Shown here one piece after another: positions 7,162 to 15,272 of a stretch of 50,162 nt of DNA; positions within the stretch are counted from its first letter, which is position 1; each line of letters opens with the position of its first letter. The position numbers and the translations under genes are program-made. Below the pieces are notes generated by a model, which was given only the letters and a program-made list of their open reading frames with translations, had not been told where the DNA came from and did not search any database. Origin of the DNA: Chryseobacterium polytrichastri (GTDB lineage Bacteria > Bacteroidota > Bacteroidia > Flavobacteriales > Weeksellaceae); contig NZ_FRAV01000037.1 of assembly GCF_900142445.1 (NCBI RefSeq), positions 1-50,162 of the forward strand. Reading direction: 5' to 3'.

Positions 7162-7656
7162 TTATTTCATTCCCGCTCTCTCGAAGTTGTAAACTACTCT
7201 TACATTACTTCCTTCAAACGAAACATTTTGTTCTAGTGAAAATTGATCTGTTGATTGATTAATCACATTCAAAGTATACCCTGCTATATTTTGCTTAGCT
7301 TTAGTTCCGTCAGCAATTTTTTTGAACATAAAAGTACTTCCGTCTTTTACTTCAAATTTAATAGGCTGCGTAAATCCAGAGCCACAGTTTCCACCACCGT
7401 TTACGGTAATAGCTCCTGTATAGTTATTCGGAATAAATCTCCAATGACTTCCTACAAAGCATTGTGCATCTATTCCTTCGTCAAAAGGTTTGATTTTAAA
7501 TCCTTTCTCATAATTCACACTCACAATTTGCCAATCTCCTTTTAATTTTAGAAATTCTGATCTTTGACTCTGTGATGTTTCAGCTTTCTTAACTGTGGAA
7601 CAAGACACTGCAAAAAGTGATATTCCTAACATCCCTGCAAGTAGTAACTTTTTCAT
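7162..7656 (-). CDS. Lipocalin-like lipoprotein
   Basis: A 164-residue secreted lipoprotein with lipobox FAVSC (Cys19). The body starts with LKGDWQIVSV, the usual opening of the lipocalin-like domain seen in Bacteroidota (strand A with a conserved Gly-x-Trp), and then shows alternating beta strands: HWRFIPNNYTG, PIKFEVKDG, and a final VRVVYNFER. Such proteins are thought to bind small hydrophobic ligands, but no ligand can be named. It is the upstream gene of a pair with the OmpA-family lipoprotein, which suggests a shared outer-membrane setting. Confidence 0.83.
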   Translation of the reverse strand: MKKLLLAGMLGISLFAVSCSTVKKAETSQSQRSEFLKLKGDWQIVSVNYEKGFKIKPFDEGIDAQCFVGSHWRFIPNNYTGAITVNGGGNCGSGFTQPIKFEVKDGSTFMFKKIADGTKAKQNIAGYTLNVINQSTDQFSLEQNVSFEGSNVRVVYNFERAGMK

Positions 7657-7723
7657 TTTGTTGTTTATTATTTTTGTTACTATAAAGTTATAAAAAACCG
7701 TGCCAAAATTGCAAAATAAAAAT

Positions 7724-7748
7724 AAAAAAAGTCCGAAAAATTCGGACT
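7724..7748 (-). terminator. Terminator of the S8 peptidase gene
   Basis: AGTCCGAA and TTCGGACT form a perfect 8-bp stem with an AAA loop; on the minus strand seven T follow. It lies 34 bases after the subtilisin stop codon. Confidence 0.9.
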
Positions 7749-7782
7749 CTGTTCACTTCAACCTTAAATACAGGGAGATATG

Positions 7783-9456
7783 TTATTTTTTAACAGTCTT
7801 TTTTACGGATTTCGTAGCTTTTTTCACTTCAGAAGATTTTCCATTGTAGAAATTCGTGTAAGCGTATTCAGCAGCTCTTTTCACATCTATAACTCCTCCA
7901 GCCTGTGAAAAATCACTAAAACCATTAATTGTACTTGGATTGCTAGATTTTACTAAAGCCTCAATTATCTGGTCTGGTTTTAAATTCGGCATATAAGCCA
8001 ATAAAACAGCAGCAGCTCCAGCTACAACGGGAGAAGCCATTGAAGTTCCCTGAAGGTATTTATATCCACTTTTCGTAACTGTAGAATAAATCTGCTCACC
8101 CGGAGCAAATACATTCACTTTATTTTTATTGAAGTTTGAGAAACTAGCTCTCAAAGCATCATTTTTGTTCGTACTTGCACCCACCACAATAACGTTATTT
8201 ACAAGTGGCTTTTCGTCTGTAACATTTTTATAGTTGGTAGGATAAGCCACATGCTCAGTAACATCTTCATTTTCATTACCTGCAGCTTTTACTAAAAGAA
8301 CTCCTTTATCTTCGGCATATTTGAAAGCATCCCAAACAACGCTCTTACCTGGAGAAACTGGCTTACCAAAACTCATATTCAACACTTTAGCACCATTGTC
8401 TACAGCATATCTGATAGCGTTTGCAACATCCTTATCTCTTTCATCTCCATTGGGAACCGTTCTTACCGACATGATTTTTGCAACCTTAGAAGCTACTCCA
8501 TACTGAACTTCTTTTCCCTGAGGCAATCCTGCGATTATCCCGGCAACGTGTGTTCCGTGAGTCGCATCAGGACCTTCGTAATGATTGTTTCCGTAGATTC
8601 TTTCAGAATAGTCATCATAATTATCACCTACTATTGCTTTTCTTGGATCATAGCTTAAATCATATTGCTGAGCTTGAGGAGTAACCGACTCAAGAGCTTC
8701 CTTCATTTCGTCTTTCATTGCTTTTTCAAAATCTGCAGGAGATTTCCCCTGAAATTCAGGGTTTTGTGCAACCTGTCCCAACACATTAAGAGCAATTGCA
8801 TCCTTTTGATCCGTAGGAGCTTTGATAGCTGCAATATTTTCAGCGCTTATTGATTTCCCCGCTAATAATCTTACCATATTAGGGATAAGGTCATTAATCA
8901 TTGTATAGGTTTGCAAAGCTTGTCTTCCTTCAACACTTTTCTTAGTGAAAAGATCTTTAGCCTTCATATACATTGCGAAGTCTTCCGGCATTTTAGCTTG
9001 ATTTGCTTTATTTTTTGCAGAATCATCTCCTTCGAAAACAGGCTTATATTTAGCAACAACTCTCGTCACCTCCATATTATCAACATCTATATCGCCGTTC
9101 TTTCCACCAATGAAATTCCATCCGTGAACATCGTCAATATATCCGTTTCCATCATCATCTTTACCGTTATTTGGAATTTCGTTAGGGTTTGACCAAACAT
9201 TTTTCACCAAACCTGGATGATCAACCTGAACACCACTATCTAAAACTCCAACAACAACAGTTGTAGGTTTAAGGCCTTTAGATTCTAAATATTTATAAGC
9301 ATTTTCCGTATTTACACCATATACTTTTGAGGTAGCAAAGTCTTTGTGATACCAAGTCATTAGGTCTTTATCCTGATTTGCGTCAACTTTAGCTTCCTGA
9401 GCAAAAGTGAAACTAAAACCTGCTAAAAAAACAGCTGCTAATAATACCTTTTTCAT
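7783..9456 (-). CDS. Secreted S8 (subtilisin) serine peptidase
   Basis: A 557-residue exported protease. An N-terminal signal peptide ends near FTFAQ. The catalytic triad is Asp73 in VLDSGV, His303 in HGTHVAG and Ser472 in GTSMASP. The Asp-His spacing is unusually long because of an insertion of about 170 residues (roughly 120-285), Lys/Asp/Gln-rich and predicted helical, typical of a Bacteroidota S8 subgroup. Acidic DDDGNGYIDD near residue 100 looks like a calcium site. The C-terminus is a lysine-rich tail with no type IX secretion sorting domain, so a periplasmic or surface form released by another route is more likely than T9SS export. It is a single-gene unit with its own terminator. Confidence 0.95.
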   Translation of the reverse strand: MKKVLLAAVFLAGFSFTFAQEAKVDANQDKDLMTWYHKDFATSKVYGVNTENAYKYLESKGLKPTTVVVGVLDSGVQVDHPGLVKNVWSNPNEIPNNGKDDDGNGYIDDVHGWNFIGGKNGDIDVDNMEVTRVVAKYKPVFEGDDSAKNKANQAKMPEDFAMYMKAKDLFTKKSVEGRQALQTYTMINDLIPNMVRLLAGKSISAENIAAIKAPTDQKDAIALNVLGQVAQNPEFQGKSPADFEKAMKDEMKEALESVTPQAQQYDLSYDPRKAIVGDNYDDYSERIYGNNHYEGPDATHGTHVAGIIAGLPQGKEVQYGVASKVAKIMSVRTVPNGDERDKDVANAIRYAVDNGAKVLNMSFGKPVSPGKSVVWDAFKYAEDKGVLLVKAAGNENEDVTEHVAYPTNYKNVTDEKPLVNNVIVVGASTNKNDALRASFSNFNKNKVNVFAPGEQIYSTVTKSGYKYLQGTSMASPVVAGAAAVLLAYMPNLKPDQIIEALVKSSNPSTINGFSDFSQAGGVIDVKRAAEYAYTNFYNGKSSEVKKATKSVKKTVKK

Positions 9457-9543
9457 ATGTCGTTGTTTATATTATTTTTAAAAATCGTAGGTAATCACTT
9501 ATGTTAAAAGATTCATCGTCTTTCAAAATAAAGTGATTTCATA

Positions 9544-10167
9544 CTAATATGATTGTTTAATATTTTTAAGATAAGTCAAAGATTCAGGTCCTTTGTTACA
9601 AATAAGGTCCAAAATCGTTAAGTCTTTTAAAACCCCAAATTTATCCGAGAAAGTCTGATAGTATTCTACCATTTCAAACTCAGAATCTGATTTCGCAGAA
9701 AACTTTTCTCTGAAATTAATCTGTTCAGGATTTTTGATGTATTCTACATTCAAAGAGTGTGCCTTTTCTGTTTTTAAAATACTTTGAAGAATTTCAATCA
9801 CTTTTAAATTAAAATTCAACAAATATTTTTCCTCCAATTCATATATCTTCTTCAATTTATCTTCGTAAAATTCAAAATAAGGAGACCCTTGGTAAGCTGT
9901 TTTAATAGACTTCCAATGAAGGCTTCGCCAATCTTCTCTATAGGAGATTTCTGTATCTTTAAACTCTCTATTCCCAGTGTGACTGATTGGGATGATTAAT
10001 GTCAATTTTCCGTTTGCTCCAAAAATATTGGTTCTGCTTCTGTATGTCTGTTTTGGAAAACTTTCAAATTGCTCAAATAAAACTTCATTCTCAGCATCTA
10101 AAAAAACTGAAAACCAAGAAATTGGTGGTAAATAAAATACCGGTAATAATACATTCTTCATAATCAT
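9544..10167 (-). CDS. WbqC family protein
   Basis: A 207-residue protein beginning VLLPVFYLPPISWFS, the conserved opening of the WbqC family, followed by SFPKQTYRSRTNI and a later DWRSLHWKSIKTAYQGSPYFEFYED segment with the family's Trp/His/Ser pattern. Founding members occur in O-antigen clusters, but no reaction is established. The ATG at 10161 (third codon) is an equally good start. The gene lies after lepB in the same direction, with a strong hairpin between them (10174-10205), so it may be expressed by read-through or from an unrecognised promoter. Confidence 0.85.
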   Translation of the reverse strand: MIMKNVLLPVFYLPPISWFSVFLDAENEVLFEQFESFPKQTYRSRTNIFGANGKLTLIIPISHTGNREFKDTEISYREDWRSLHWKSIKTAYQGSPYFEFYEDKLKKIYELEEKYLLNFNLKVIEILQSILKTEKAHSLNVEYIKNPEQINFREKFSAKSDSEFEMVEYYQTFSDKFGVLKDLTILDLICNKGPESLTYLKNIKQSY

Positions 10168-10173
10168 AATACA

Positions 10174-10205
10174 AAAATGAAGTATTTTCTCAAATACTTC
10201 ATTTT
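10174..10205 (-). terminator. Perfect 14-bp hairpin between lepB and the WbqC gene
   Basis: AAAATGAAGTATTT (10174-10187) and AAATACTTCATTTT (10192-10205) pair perfectly around a TCTC loop. On the minus strand the right arm ends in a run of T, as in a terminator for lepB. It ends only six bases before the WbqC start codon at 10167, so it could also act as an attenuator or RNA processing site. Confidence 0.75.
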
Positions 10206-10223
10206 ATTTCTAATTTATTTTAA

Positions 10224-11882
10224 CTATAAATCTTCTTCTGTTTTTTTCTTTTTTCCAAATAGTTTCATGAAATACTCCCATCCAAAGAATAAGATAAGAA
10301 TCATCGCTGCAATCCACCAATATGAAGTTTTATTAGCTTCACCCGTGTTTGTTGCTTTAAACATTCTCTCCCAACGAATCTTTTTTGGAGCCTGATATGT
10401 AGAGCTAGCATCCGCAAAAGCTCCCTGCACACTCATCCATGTAAACATTGGTTTACCAACAATATTTTCTTCAGGAACAAAACCAAAGAATCTAGCATCC
10501 AAAGAAGCATCTCTATTGTCTCCCACCATCATAAAATAATCTTGTTTGATTGTATATTGACTCGCTTCTTTTCCGTTGATGAAAATTTTATCGTTTTTCT
10601 TTTCTAAACTGTTATGTTCATATTCAGAAATAATCCATTGATACATTGGTAACGTTTCTTTGTTGATAGCTACAACATCCCCCTTCTTAGGAATTCTAAC
10701 CGGTCCATACCAATCCTGATTCCAAGGTTTGTTAACAGGAAAAATAGACTGTGTTGTATCAATGCTTTTTGTATATGCTGTTTTATCAGCATTTAATTTA
10801 TATGAAATCGTAGCAGAATCTTTAGGATACATATTCTCCGTCATGTTAATAACATTCGGTAGAGCTTTGATCTCTGCAGCAGTTTTATCTGTTAATCCTT
10901 GGAAAGCATACATAAATCCTTTCTCTGTCTGCATTTCTCTTACAGGTAAAAACCCATACGTATTATATAAACTAGGAATATCTAATTGAGATCCTGTATT
11001 TACAGTATACCCATGCTGAACTTCCTGATCTCCAAGAACAACTTCCGGCTTATTATTAACAAAAAGTCTTCCAGCTCTCATTTCAAAAACATCACCTGCA
11101 GCAGCTACACATCTTTTTACATAAGGATCTTTTCTGTCAATTGCTGTGTGTACAGAATCTTGAGGGTAGTTGAAAACAACAATGTCATTTCTCTGAGGCT
11201 TGCTAAACTGAAGTAATCTTTCGTAAGGAAGCTTCACTCCATCTACATAAGATTTAGGATCATCTTTAGGGTTTCCTTTTTCACCAGCATCAAAAATAGT
11301 TCCCTGTAAGAAAGGTATTGCTAAAGGACGCATCGGAAGCCTATAACCGTAGCTCCATTTATTTACAAAAAGGAAATCACCCACCAACAACGTTCTTTCC
11401 ATAGATCCTGTAGGAATCCCGAAAGGCTGTGTTACAAAAGTGTGAATAATTGTTGCAAATACAACAGCGAAAGTAATAGAACCAATAAAAGAATCCTTCT
11501 TCTTAGCGTTTTTCTCTTCGTCGGTTAAGAATAATTCGTTTTCATCTTCTAACTCTACATCTTTGGAATAGTTCACACTTGCCATATAAATAAACGGAAG
11601 GATCACCGTAAGCAACTGATGTTGGAATAGACTTTTTCCAAATTTCTTCATTAAATACACATGAAAAACAGACATCATGATTGGACCAATAATCGGTAAA
11701 TACGATAAAAGAACCCACCATTTCGGGTGTTTTGTTTCTTTTAAAATAATGAAATAATTGTAAAAAGGGATAAACGCAAATAGCGGACTATATCCTAATT
11801 TTTTGAACAGCTTCCAAGTGGAAAGCCCCATTAGTAAAGATAAAATGAGGACGTATACTGTATAAGTTAAAAAATAATTCAT
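10224..11882 (-). CDS. lepB: Signal peptidase I
   Basis: Membrane-bound S26A peptidase that removes signal peptides from Sec and Tat exported proteins. At 552 residues it is much longer than the E. coli enzyme (324). The nucleophile is Ser160 in PTGSMERTL and the general base is Lys256 in YVKRCVAAAGD; the late GDNRDASLDARFFG box is also present. Residues 1 to about 100 are an added hydrophobic part with several membrane helices and an FIPFYNY pattern, seen in Bacteroidota LepB. A further insertion of about 120 residues lies between the two halves of the catalytic domain, and a membrane helix with a basic tail (KLFGKKKKTEE) closes the protein. Confidence 0.96.
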   Translation of the reverse strand: MNYFLTYTVYVLILSLLMGLSTWKLFKKLGYSPLFAFIPFYNYFIILKETKHPKWWVLLSYLPIIGPIMMSVFHVYLMKKFGKSLFQHQLLTVILPFIYMASVNYSKDVELEDENELFLTDEEKNAKKKDSFIGSITFAVVFATIIHTFVTQPFGIPTGSMERTLLVGDFLFVNKWSYGYRLPMRPLAIPFLQGTIFDAGEKGNPKDDPKSYVDGVKLPYERLLQFSKPQRNDIVVFNYPQDSVHTAIDRKDPYVKRCVAAAGDVFEMRAGRLFVNNKPEVVLGDQEVQHGYTVNTGSQLDIPSLYNTYGFLPVREMQTEKGFMYAFQGLTDKTAAEIKALPNVINMTENMYPKDSATISYKLNADKTAYTKSIDTTQSIFPVNKPWNQDWYGPVRIPKKGDVVAINKETLPMYQWIISEYEHNSLEKKNDKIFINGKEASQYTIKQDYFMMVGDNRDASLDARFFGFVPEENIVGKPMFTWMSVQGAFADASSTYQAPKKIRWERMFKATNTGEANKTSYWWIAAMILILFFGWEYFMKLFGKKKKTEEDL

Positions 11883-11910
11883 AAATTTTTGTGCCTAATC
11901 TATAATATAA

Positions 11911-11966
11911 GTAATGCGTAATGTACAATAGGTAATAAAAACCTTTCTGATTATACCCTATTATTA
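11911..11966. repeat. Imperfect inverted word repeat between dapB and lepB
   Basis: The gap holds GTAATGCGTAATG, then AATAGGTAATA, with TATACCCTATT about 20 bases on as an imperfect inverse of the latter. A close relative of the first word, GTAATGTGTAATG, recurs at 16709-16721 beside another repeat. Confidence 0.5.
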
Positions 11967-11995
11967 GTTGATGATATAAGGAGTTTGTTACAAAA

Positions 11996-12697
11996 TTAAA
12001 GACCTAAAACATCTTTCATTGTGAAATTTCCTTTTTTATCTTTTATCCATTCTGCAGCGACTACAGCGCCTAATGCAAAACCGTTTCTATTGAACGCCGT
12101 GTGCTTGATTTCAATTTCATCTACCTCACTTCTGTAAAACACACTGTGAGTTCCAGGAACTTCATCTTCACGCACTGCAAAAATTCCTAATTGATCTCCT
12201 TGAGTTTCTTCCAGCTTCCATGCATTAAACTTTGGATTGTGCTTAAAAATACCTTCAGCAATAGAAATTGCAGTTCCACTTGGTGCATCAAGTTTGTGAA
12301 CGTGATGAATCTCTTCTAATTGACAAGAATATTCATCAACATTTTTCATTAAATCAGCCAATTTTTCATTTAAAGCAAAAAATAAATTCACTCCTAAACT
12401 AAAATTTGAACCATATAAAAATGCGGTATTATTTTGAACCGCTATTTTTTCAATTTCTTCTTTTTTATCCAGCCAACCTGTTGTTCCACTAATAACAGGA
12501 ATCTGATTTTCAAGACAAGCTTTAATATTGTTATAAGCTACTTCCGGTAAAGAAAATTCAATAACAACATCTGGATTATTAAGATTTTCAGCAGTAGGAG
12601 TTTCTTTTAATCTGGCAACTACTTCATGACCTCTCTTTGTGGCAATCTCATCAATGATCTTCCCCATTTTACCATATCCAACTAATGCTATTTTCAT
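11996..12697 (-). CDS. dapB: 4-hydroxy-tetrahydrodipicolinate reductase
   Basis: Cytoplasmic NAD(P)H-dependent enzyme of the diaminopimelate/lysine pathway, converting hydroxy-tetrahydrodipicolinate to tetrahydrodipicolinate. The 233-residue length is slightly below the usual 240-270. The nucleotide motif is VGYGKMGK at the N-terminus; SGTTGW is the conserved loop; the catalytic signature is EEIHHVHKLDAPSGTA with the paired histidines and the lysine. The C-terminal FALGAVVAAEWI helix is also typical. It lies between lepB and DUF5683 on the same strand, with gaps of 113 and 68 bases, so it may have its own promoter. Confidence 0.96.
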   Translation of the reverse strand: MKIALVGYGKMGKIIDEIATKRGHEVVARLKETPTAENLNNPDVVIEFSLPEVAYNNIKACLENQIPVISGTTGWLDKKEEIEKIAVQNNTAFLYGSNFSLGVNLFFALNEKLADLMKNVDEYSCQLEEIHHVHKLDAPSGTAISIAEGIFKHNPKFNAWKLEETQGDQLGIFAVREDEVPGTHSVFYRSEVDEIEIKHTAFNRNGFALGAVVAAEWIKDKKGNFTMKDVLGL

Positions 12698-12765
12698 ATT
12701 TCTTTTATTTAGCTATTTGTTTTTATTTTAAAATGCAAAGTGCATAATAATTAAAAACTTTTTAA

Positions 12766-13404
12766 TTAAAATCTATAACTTAAACTTACCCCTGTTTTTG
12801 GAGGACTGATACCATATTGATCCTGAATAACTGCAGGACTAAAAGAAAGATCCGGGTCATGACGGCTTTCGTAAAGGTGCGCATCTACAACGGCATCTAC
12901 AATATTCAGAATATAAATTAATCCTGTGATTGCAATGGCATAATCTCTTTGTCTTTTGGATCTGTCCTGGGCATTTCCCAGAGCAACTTTATCTAACCAA
13001 GGGTGACTGTCAACAAATTCATTAGGAGTACCATTCAGTTTGGCAACATAGTACTCTCTGTACTTTTTATATTGCTTGTCATTCCACATTGCAATTCCTA
13101 CACCTGCTCCCACTGCTCCCCAAACAATAGGAACTTTCCAATATTTTTTATTGTAGAACTGTCCTAATCCCGGTAAAACGGCAGAATATAATCCGGCTCT
13201 GGTAGGATTAAGTTTTAATGTTTTTCTGGTAGGTCCATTCGCTCCTTCAAGTTCTGCAACTATTTTAGCTTCAGATTTTGCTGGTTTTACCGCAGAGATA
13301 CTATCTTTCGGATGGTGTTCTACCCGAATAGTATCGTTACGGTTTACTTGTGAATATGCAACAGCAAACAGACACAAGAAAAAAGTGAAAAATAATTTCT
13401 TCAT
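12766..13404 (-). CDS. DUF5683 membrane-associated protein
   Basis: A 212-residue exported protein with a signal peptide ending VAYSQ. The DUF5683 core runs from about residue 62: NPTRAGLYSAVLPGLGQFYNKKYWKVPIVWG, then a glycine-rich membrane segment, KKYREYY, and a second hydrophobic segment YAIAITGLIYILNIVDAVVDAHL. Its function is unknown. It directly follows parB (stop and start abut), and in Flavobacteriia this DUF is often found beside parAB, so it belongs to the same transcription unit. A role linking chromosome segregation with the envelope has not been shown. Confidence 0.88.
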   Translation of the reverse strand: MKKLFFTFFLCLFAVAYSQVNRNDTIRVEHHPKDSISAVKPAKSEAKIVAELEGANGPTRKTLKLNPTRAGLYSAVLPGLGQFYNKKYWKVPIVWGAVGAGVGIAMWNDKQYKKYREYYVAKLNGTPNEFVDSHPWLDKVALGNAQDRSKRQRDYAIAITGLIYILNIVDAVVDAHLYESRHDPDLSFSPAVIQDQYGISPPKTGVSLSYRF

Positions 13405-14295
13405 TTATTTAATATGAGATAAAATATATTCCAGCTCGTCTTCATTTTTGAAATCCAGAACAATTTTACCTTTTTTACCATTTCCAGAGGATTTAATCTC
13501 CACTTTAACTTCTAAAATATCAGCAATTGTTTTTTGTACTCTCTTATAGTTATTCGAAAGTTCAATTTTTGCTTTTTTAGCAGCTGGTGACTTTGGTGTT
13601 TTTAATGCAGCAGCAGCTTGTTCTGTCTGACGAACATTTAGTTTTTCTTTAATAATTAAATCAAATAAAACCTGCTGATCTTCTTCATTTTCAAGACTGA
13701 TGATTGCTCTACCGTGTCCCGCAGAAATTTCACCGCTTCTGATTGCATTTTGAATATCCGGATTTAATCTTAATAATCTGATGGTATTGGTAATTGTACT
13801 TCTGTCTTTTCCAACTCTCTGACTTAGGTTCTCCTGAGTCAACCCAATCTCATCCATCAATCTTTGATACGTTAAAGCAATTTCAATTGCATCAAGATCT
13901 TCTCTCTGGATGTTTTCTACAAGAGCCATCTCAAGAAGCTCCTGATCATTTACCAAACGGATATAAGACGGAATTGAAGTTAACCCCGCAAGCTTACTCG
14001 CTCTGAAACGTCTTTCCCCAGATATAATTTCAAACTTTTCACCATCTTTTCTTACGGTAATTGGCTGAATTACCCCTAAGTTTTTAATAGACAGGGCAAG
14101 TTCATTTAATGCCTTTTCATCAAAATAGCTTCTTGGCTGAGTGGGGTTCGGATAAATATCTTCAAGTGCTACCTCTACGATATTCCCTACAAACTTATCT
14201 GCTCCTTCATCAGTCGCAGAATTAACACTCGCTTTTGACTCAGCACTTAAAATTGCTCCTAAACCACGTCCCATAGCTCTTTTTTTGTCCTTCAT
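13405..14295 (-). CDS. parB: Chromosome-partitioning protein ParB
   Basis: A 296-residue ParB/Spo0J CTPase that loads on parS and spreads as a clamp, driving origin segregation with ParA. The N-terminal ParB/Srx domain has the motif I region NPTQPRSYFDE and the CTP-binding box GERRFRASKLAG, followed by LVENIQREDLDAIE. The helix-turn-helix is LTQENLSQRVGKDRSTITN. The C-terminal dimerisation segment is short and lysine-rich. The neighbours (ParA upstream, DUF5683 downstream) fit a chromosomal par locus. No parS-like palindrome (TGTTTCACGTGAAACA type) was noticed in the window. Confidence 0.96.
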   Translation of the reverse strand: MKDKKRAMGRGLGAILSAESKASVNSATDEGADKFVGNIVEVALEDIYPNPTQPRSYFDEKALNELALSIKNLGVIQPITVRKDGEKFEIISGERRFRASKLAGLTSIPSYIRLVNDQELLEMALVENIQREDLDAIEIALTYQRLMDEIGLTQENLSQRVGKDRSTITNTIRLLRLNPDIQNAIRSGEISAGHGRAIISLENEEDQQVLFDLIIKEKLNVRQTEQAAAALKTPKSPAAKKAKIELSNNYKRVQKTIADILEVKVEIKSSGNGKKGKIVLDFKNEDELEYILSHIK

Positions 14296-14335
14296 AGTAT
14301 GCTTTAAGCTTTAAGCTTATGGCTCTAAGCCTTTT

Positions 14336-15109
14336 TTAATTCTTAATTAAATTCTCGTTCTTCAATAAAACCTCTTCTGCCAATTGAATATATTGGATTG
14401 CTCCTTTACTTTCGGCATCATAATTTAAGATACTTTCACCAAAACTTGGCGCTTCACTTAATCTTACGTTTCTACTGATGATTGTTTCAAAAACCATTTC
14501 AGGGAAATGTGAGTTTACCTCTTCCACTACCTGATTAGACAATCTTAATCTGCTATCATACATTGTTAAAAGCAAACCTTCAATATCCAGGTCTTTATTA
14601 TGAATTTTCTGAACATTTTTAATCGTGTTCAATAATTTCCCTAATCCTTCTAATGCGAAATACTCACATTGAATTGGAATAATTACAGAATCTGCTGCTG
14701 TAAGCGCATTGATTGTAATCAAACCTAAACTCGGAGCACAATCAATAATAATATAATCATAATCATCTCTTACAGATGCCAATGCTTTTTTAAGCATATA
14801 CTCACGATTTTCTTTATCTACCAATTCAATTTCTGCCGCAACCAAATCTATATGAGATGGAACGATATCCAAGTTCGGTGTAGAGGTTTGTTTGATACAA
14901 TTTCTTGTTTCAACGCTGTGCTCTAACAGGTTATATGTAGAATACTGAACACCTTCAACTCCTAAACCGGATGTTGCATTTGCTTGAGGATCAGCATCAA
15001 TGATTAATATTTTCTTTTCTAATACCCCTAATGCTGCCGCTAAGTTTACAGCTGTTGTCGTTTTTCCAACTCCTCCTTTTTGATTAGCGATACCTATGAT
15101 TTTTGCCAT
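14336..15109 (-). CDS. parA: Chromosome-partitioning ATPase ParA
   Basis: A 257-residue deviant Walker-A ATPase that binds DNA non-specifically and moves ParB-bound origins. The start chosen is the ATG at 15109, giving MAKIIGIANQKGGVGKTT; an ORF extension of 40 codons upstream is hydrophobic, unlike the family, and crosses the tonB terminator. The signature lysines are in KGGVGKTT, Walker A' is the YIIIDCAPSLG region, and CEYFALEGL is the ParA family box. A TATTTTTG element at 15128-15135 sits just before the start. It is the first gene of the parA-parB-DUF5683 unit. Confidence 0.96.
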   Translation of the reverse strand: MAKIIGIANQKGGVGKTTTAVNLAAALGVLEKKILIIDADPQANATSGLGVEGVQYSTYNLLEHSVETRNCIKQTSTPNLDIVPSHIDLVAAEIELVDKENREYMLKKALASVRDDYDYIIIDCAPSLGLITINALTAADSVIIPIQCEYFALEGLGKLLNTIKNVQKIHNKDLDIEGLLLTMYDSRLRLSNQVVEEVNSHFPEMVFETIISRNVRLSEAPSFGESILNYDAESKGAIQYIQLAEEVLLKNENLIKN

Positions 15110-15127
15110 TATTAGAACTTTAAGCTT

Positions 15128-15135
15128 CAAAAATA
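15128..15135 (-). promoter_or_regulatory. Possible -7 element for parA
   Basis: TATTTTTG on the minus strand, 18 bases before the chosen ATG, which also supports that start over the longer reading frame. The -33 TTG is not evident. Confidence 0.5.
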
Positions 15136-15211
15136 CACATTTTTCTTTGCTATTAATGAGTGATGAAAATGAAAATTGAGTTAAAATACTGTTAATTAGC
15201 TTTTTAAGTAT

Positions 15212-15250
15212 AAAAAAAATTATCCACAAAAATTAGCTTTTTGTGGATAA
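15212..15250 (-). terminator. tonB terminator hairpin made of two perfect DnaA boxes
   Basis: TTATCCACAAAAA (15220-15232) and TTTTTGTGGATAA (15238-15250) pair perfectly around TTAGC, and eight A at 15212-15219 give a U run on the minus transcript, 23 bases after the tonB stop. Each arm contains the 9-base DnaA box consensus TTATCCACA, in opposite orientation. The same element lies about 110 bases upstream of parA. Confidence 0.85.
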
Positions 15251-15272
15251 CTGTCAAGATATGTTATAATTA

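Noticed and set aside
13405..15109. parS sites near parAB
   Set aside because: I looked for palindromes like TGTTTCACGTGAAACA and saw none in the window; the site may lie elsewhere or differ in this phylum.
14336..15229. Longer ParA reading frame from 15229
   Set aside because: The added residues are hydrophobic and cross the tonB terminator; MAKIIGIANQKGGVGKTT is the canonical start.
15212..15250. Replication origin at the two DnaA boxes
   Set aside because: Only two boxes were found, there is no cluster, no dnaA or other origin genes nearby, and the site is explained as the tonB terminator. parAB proximity alone is not enough.
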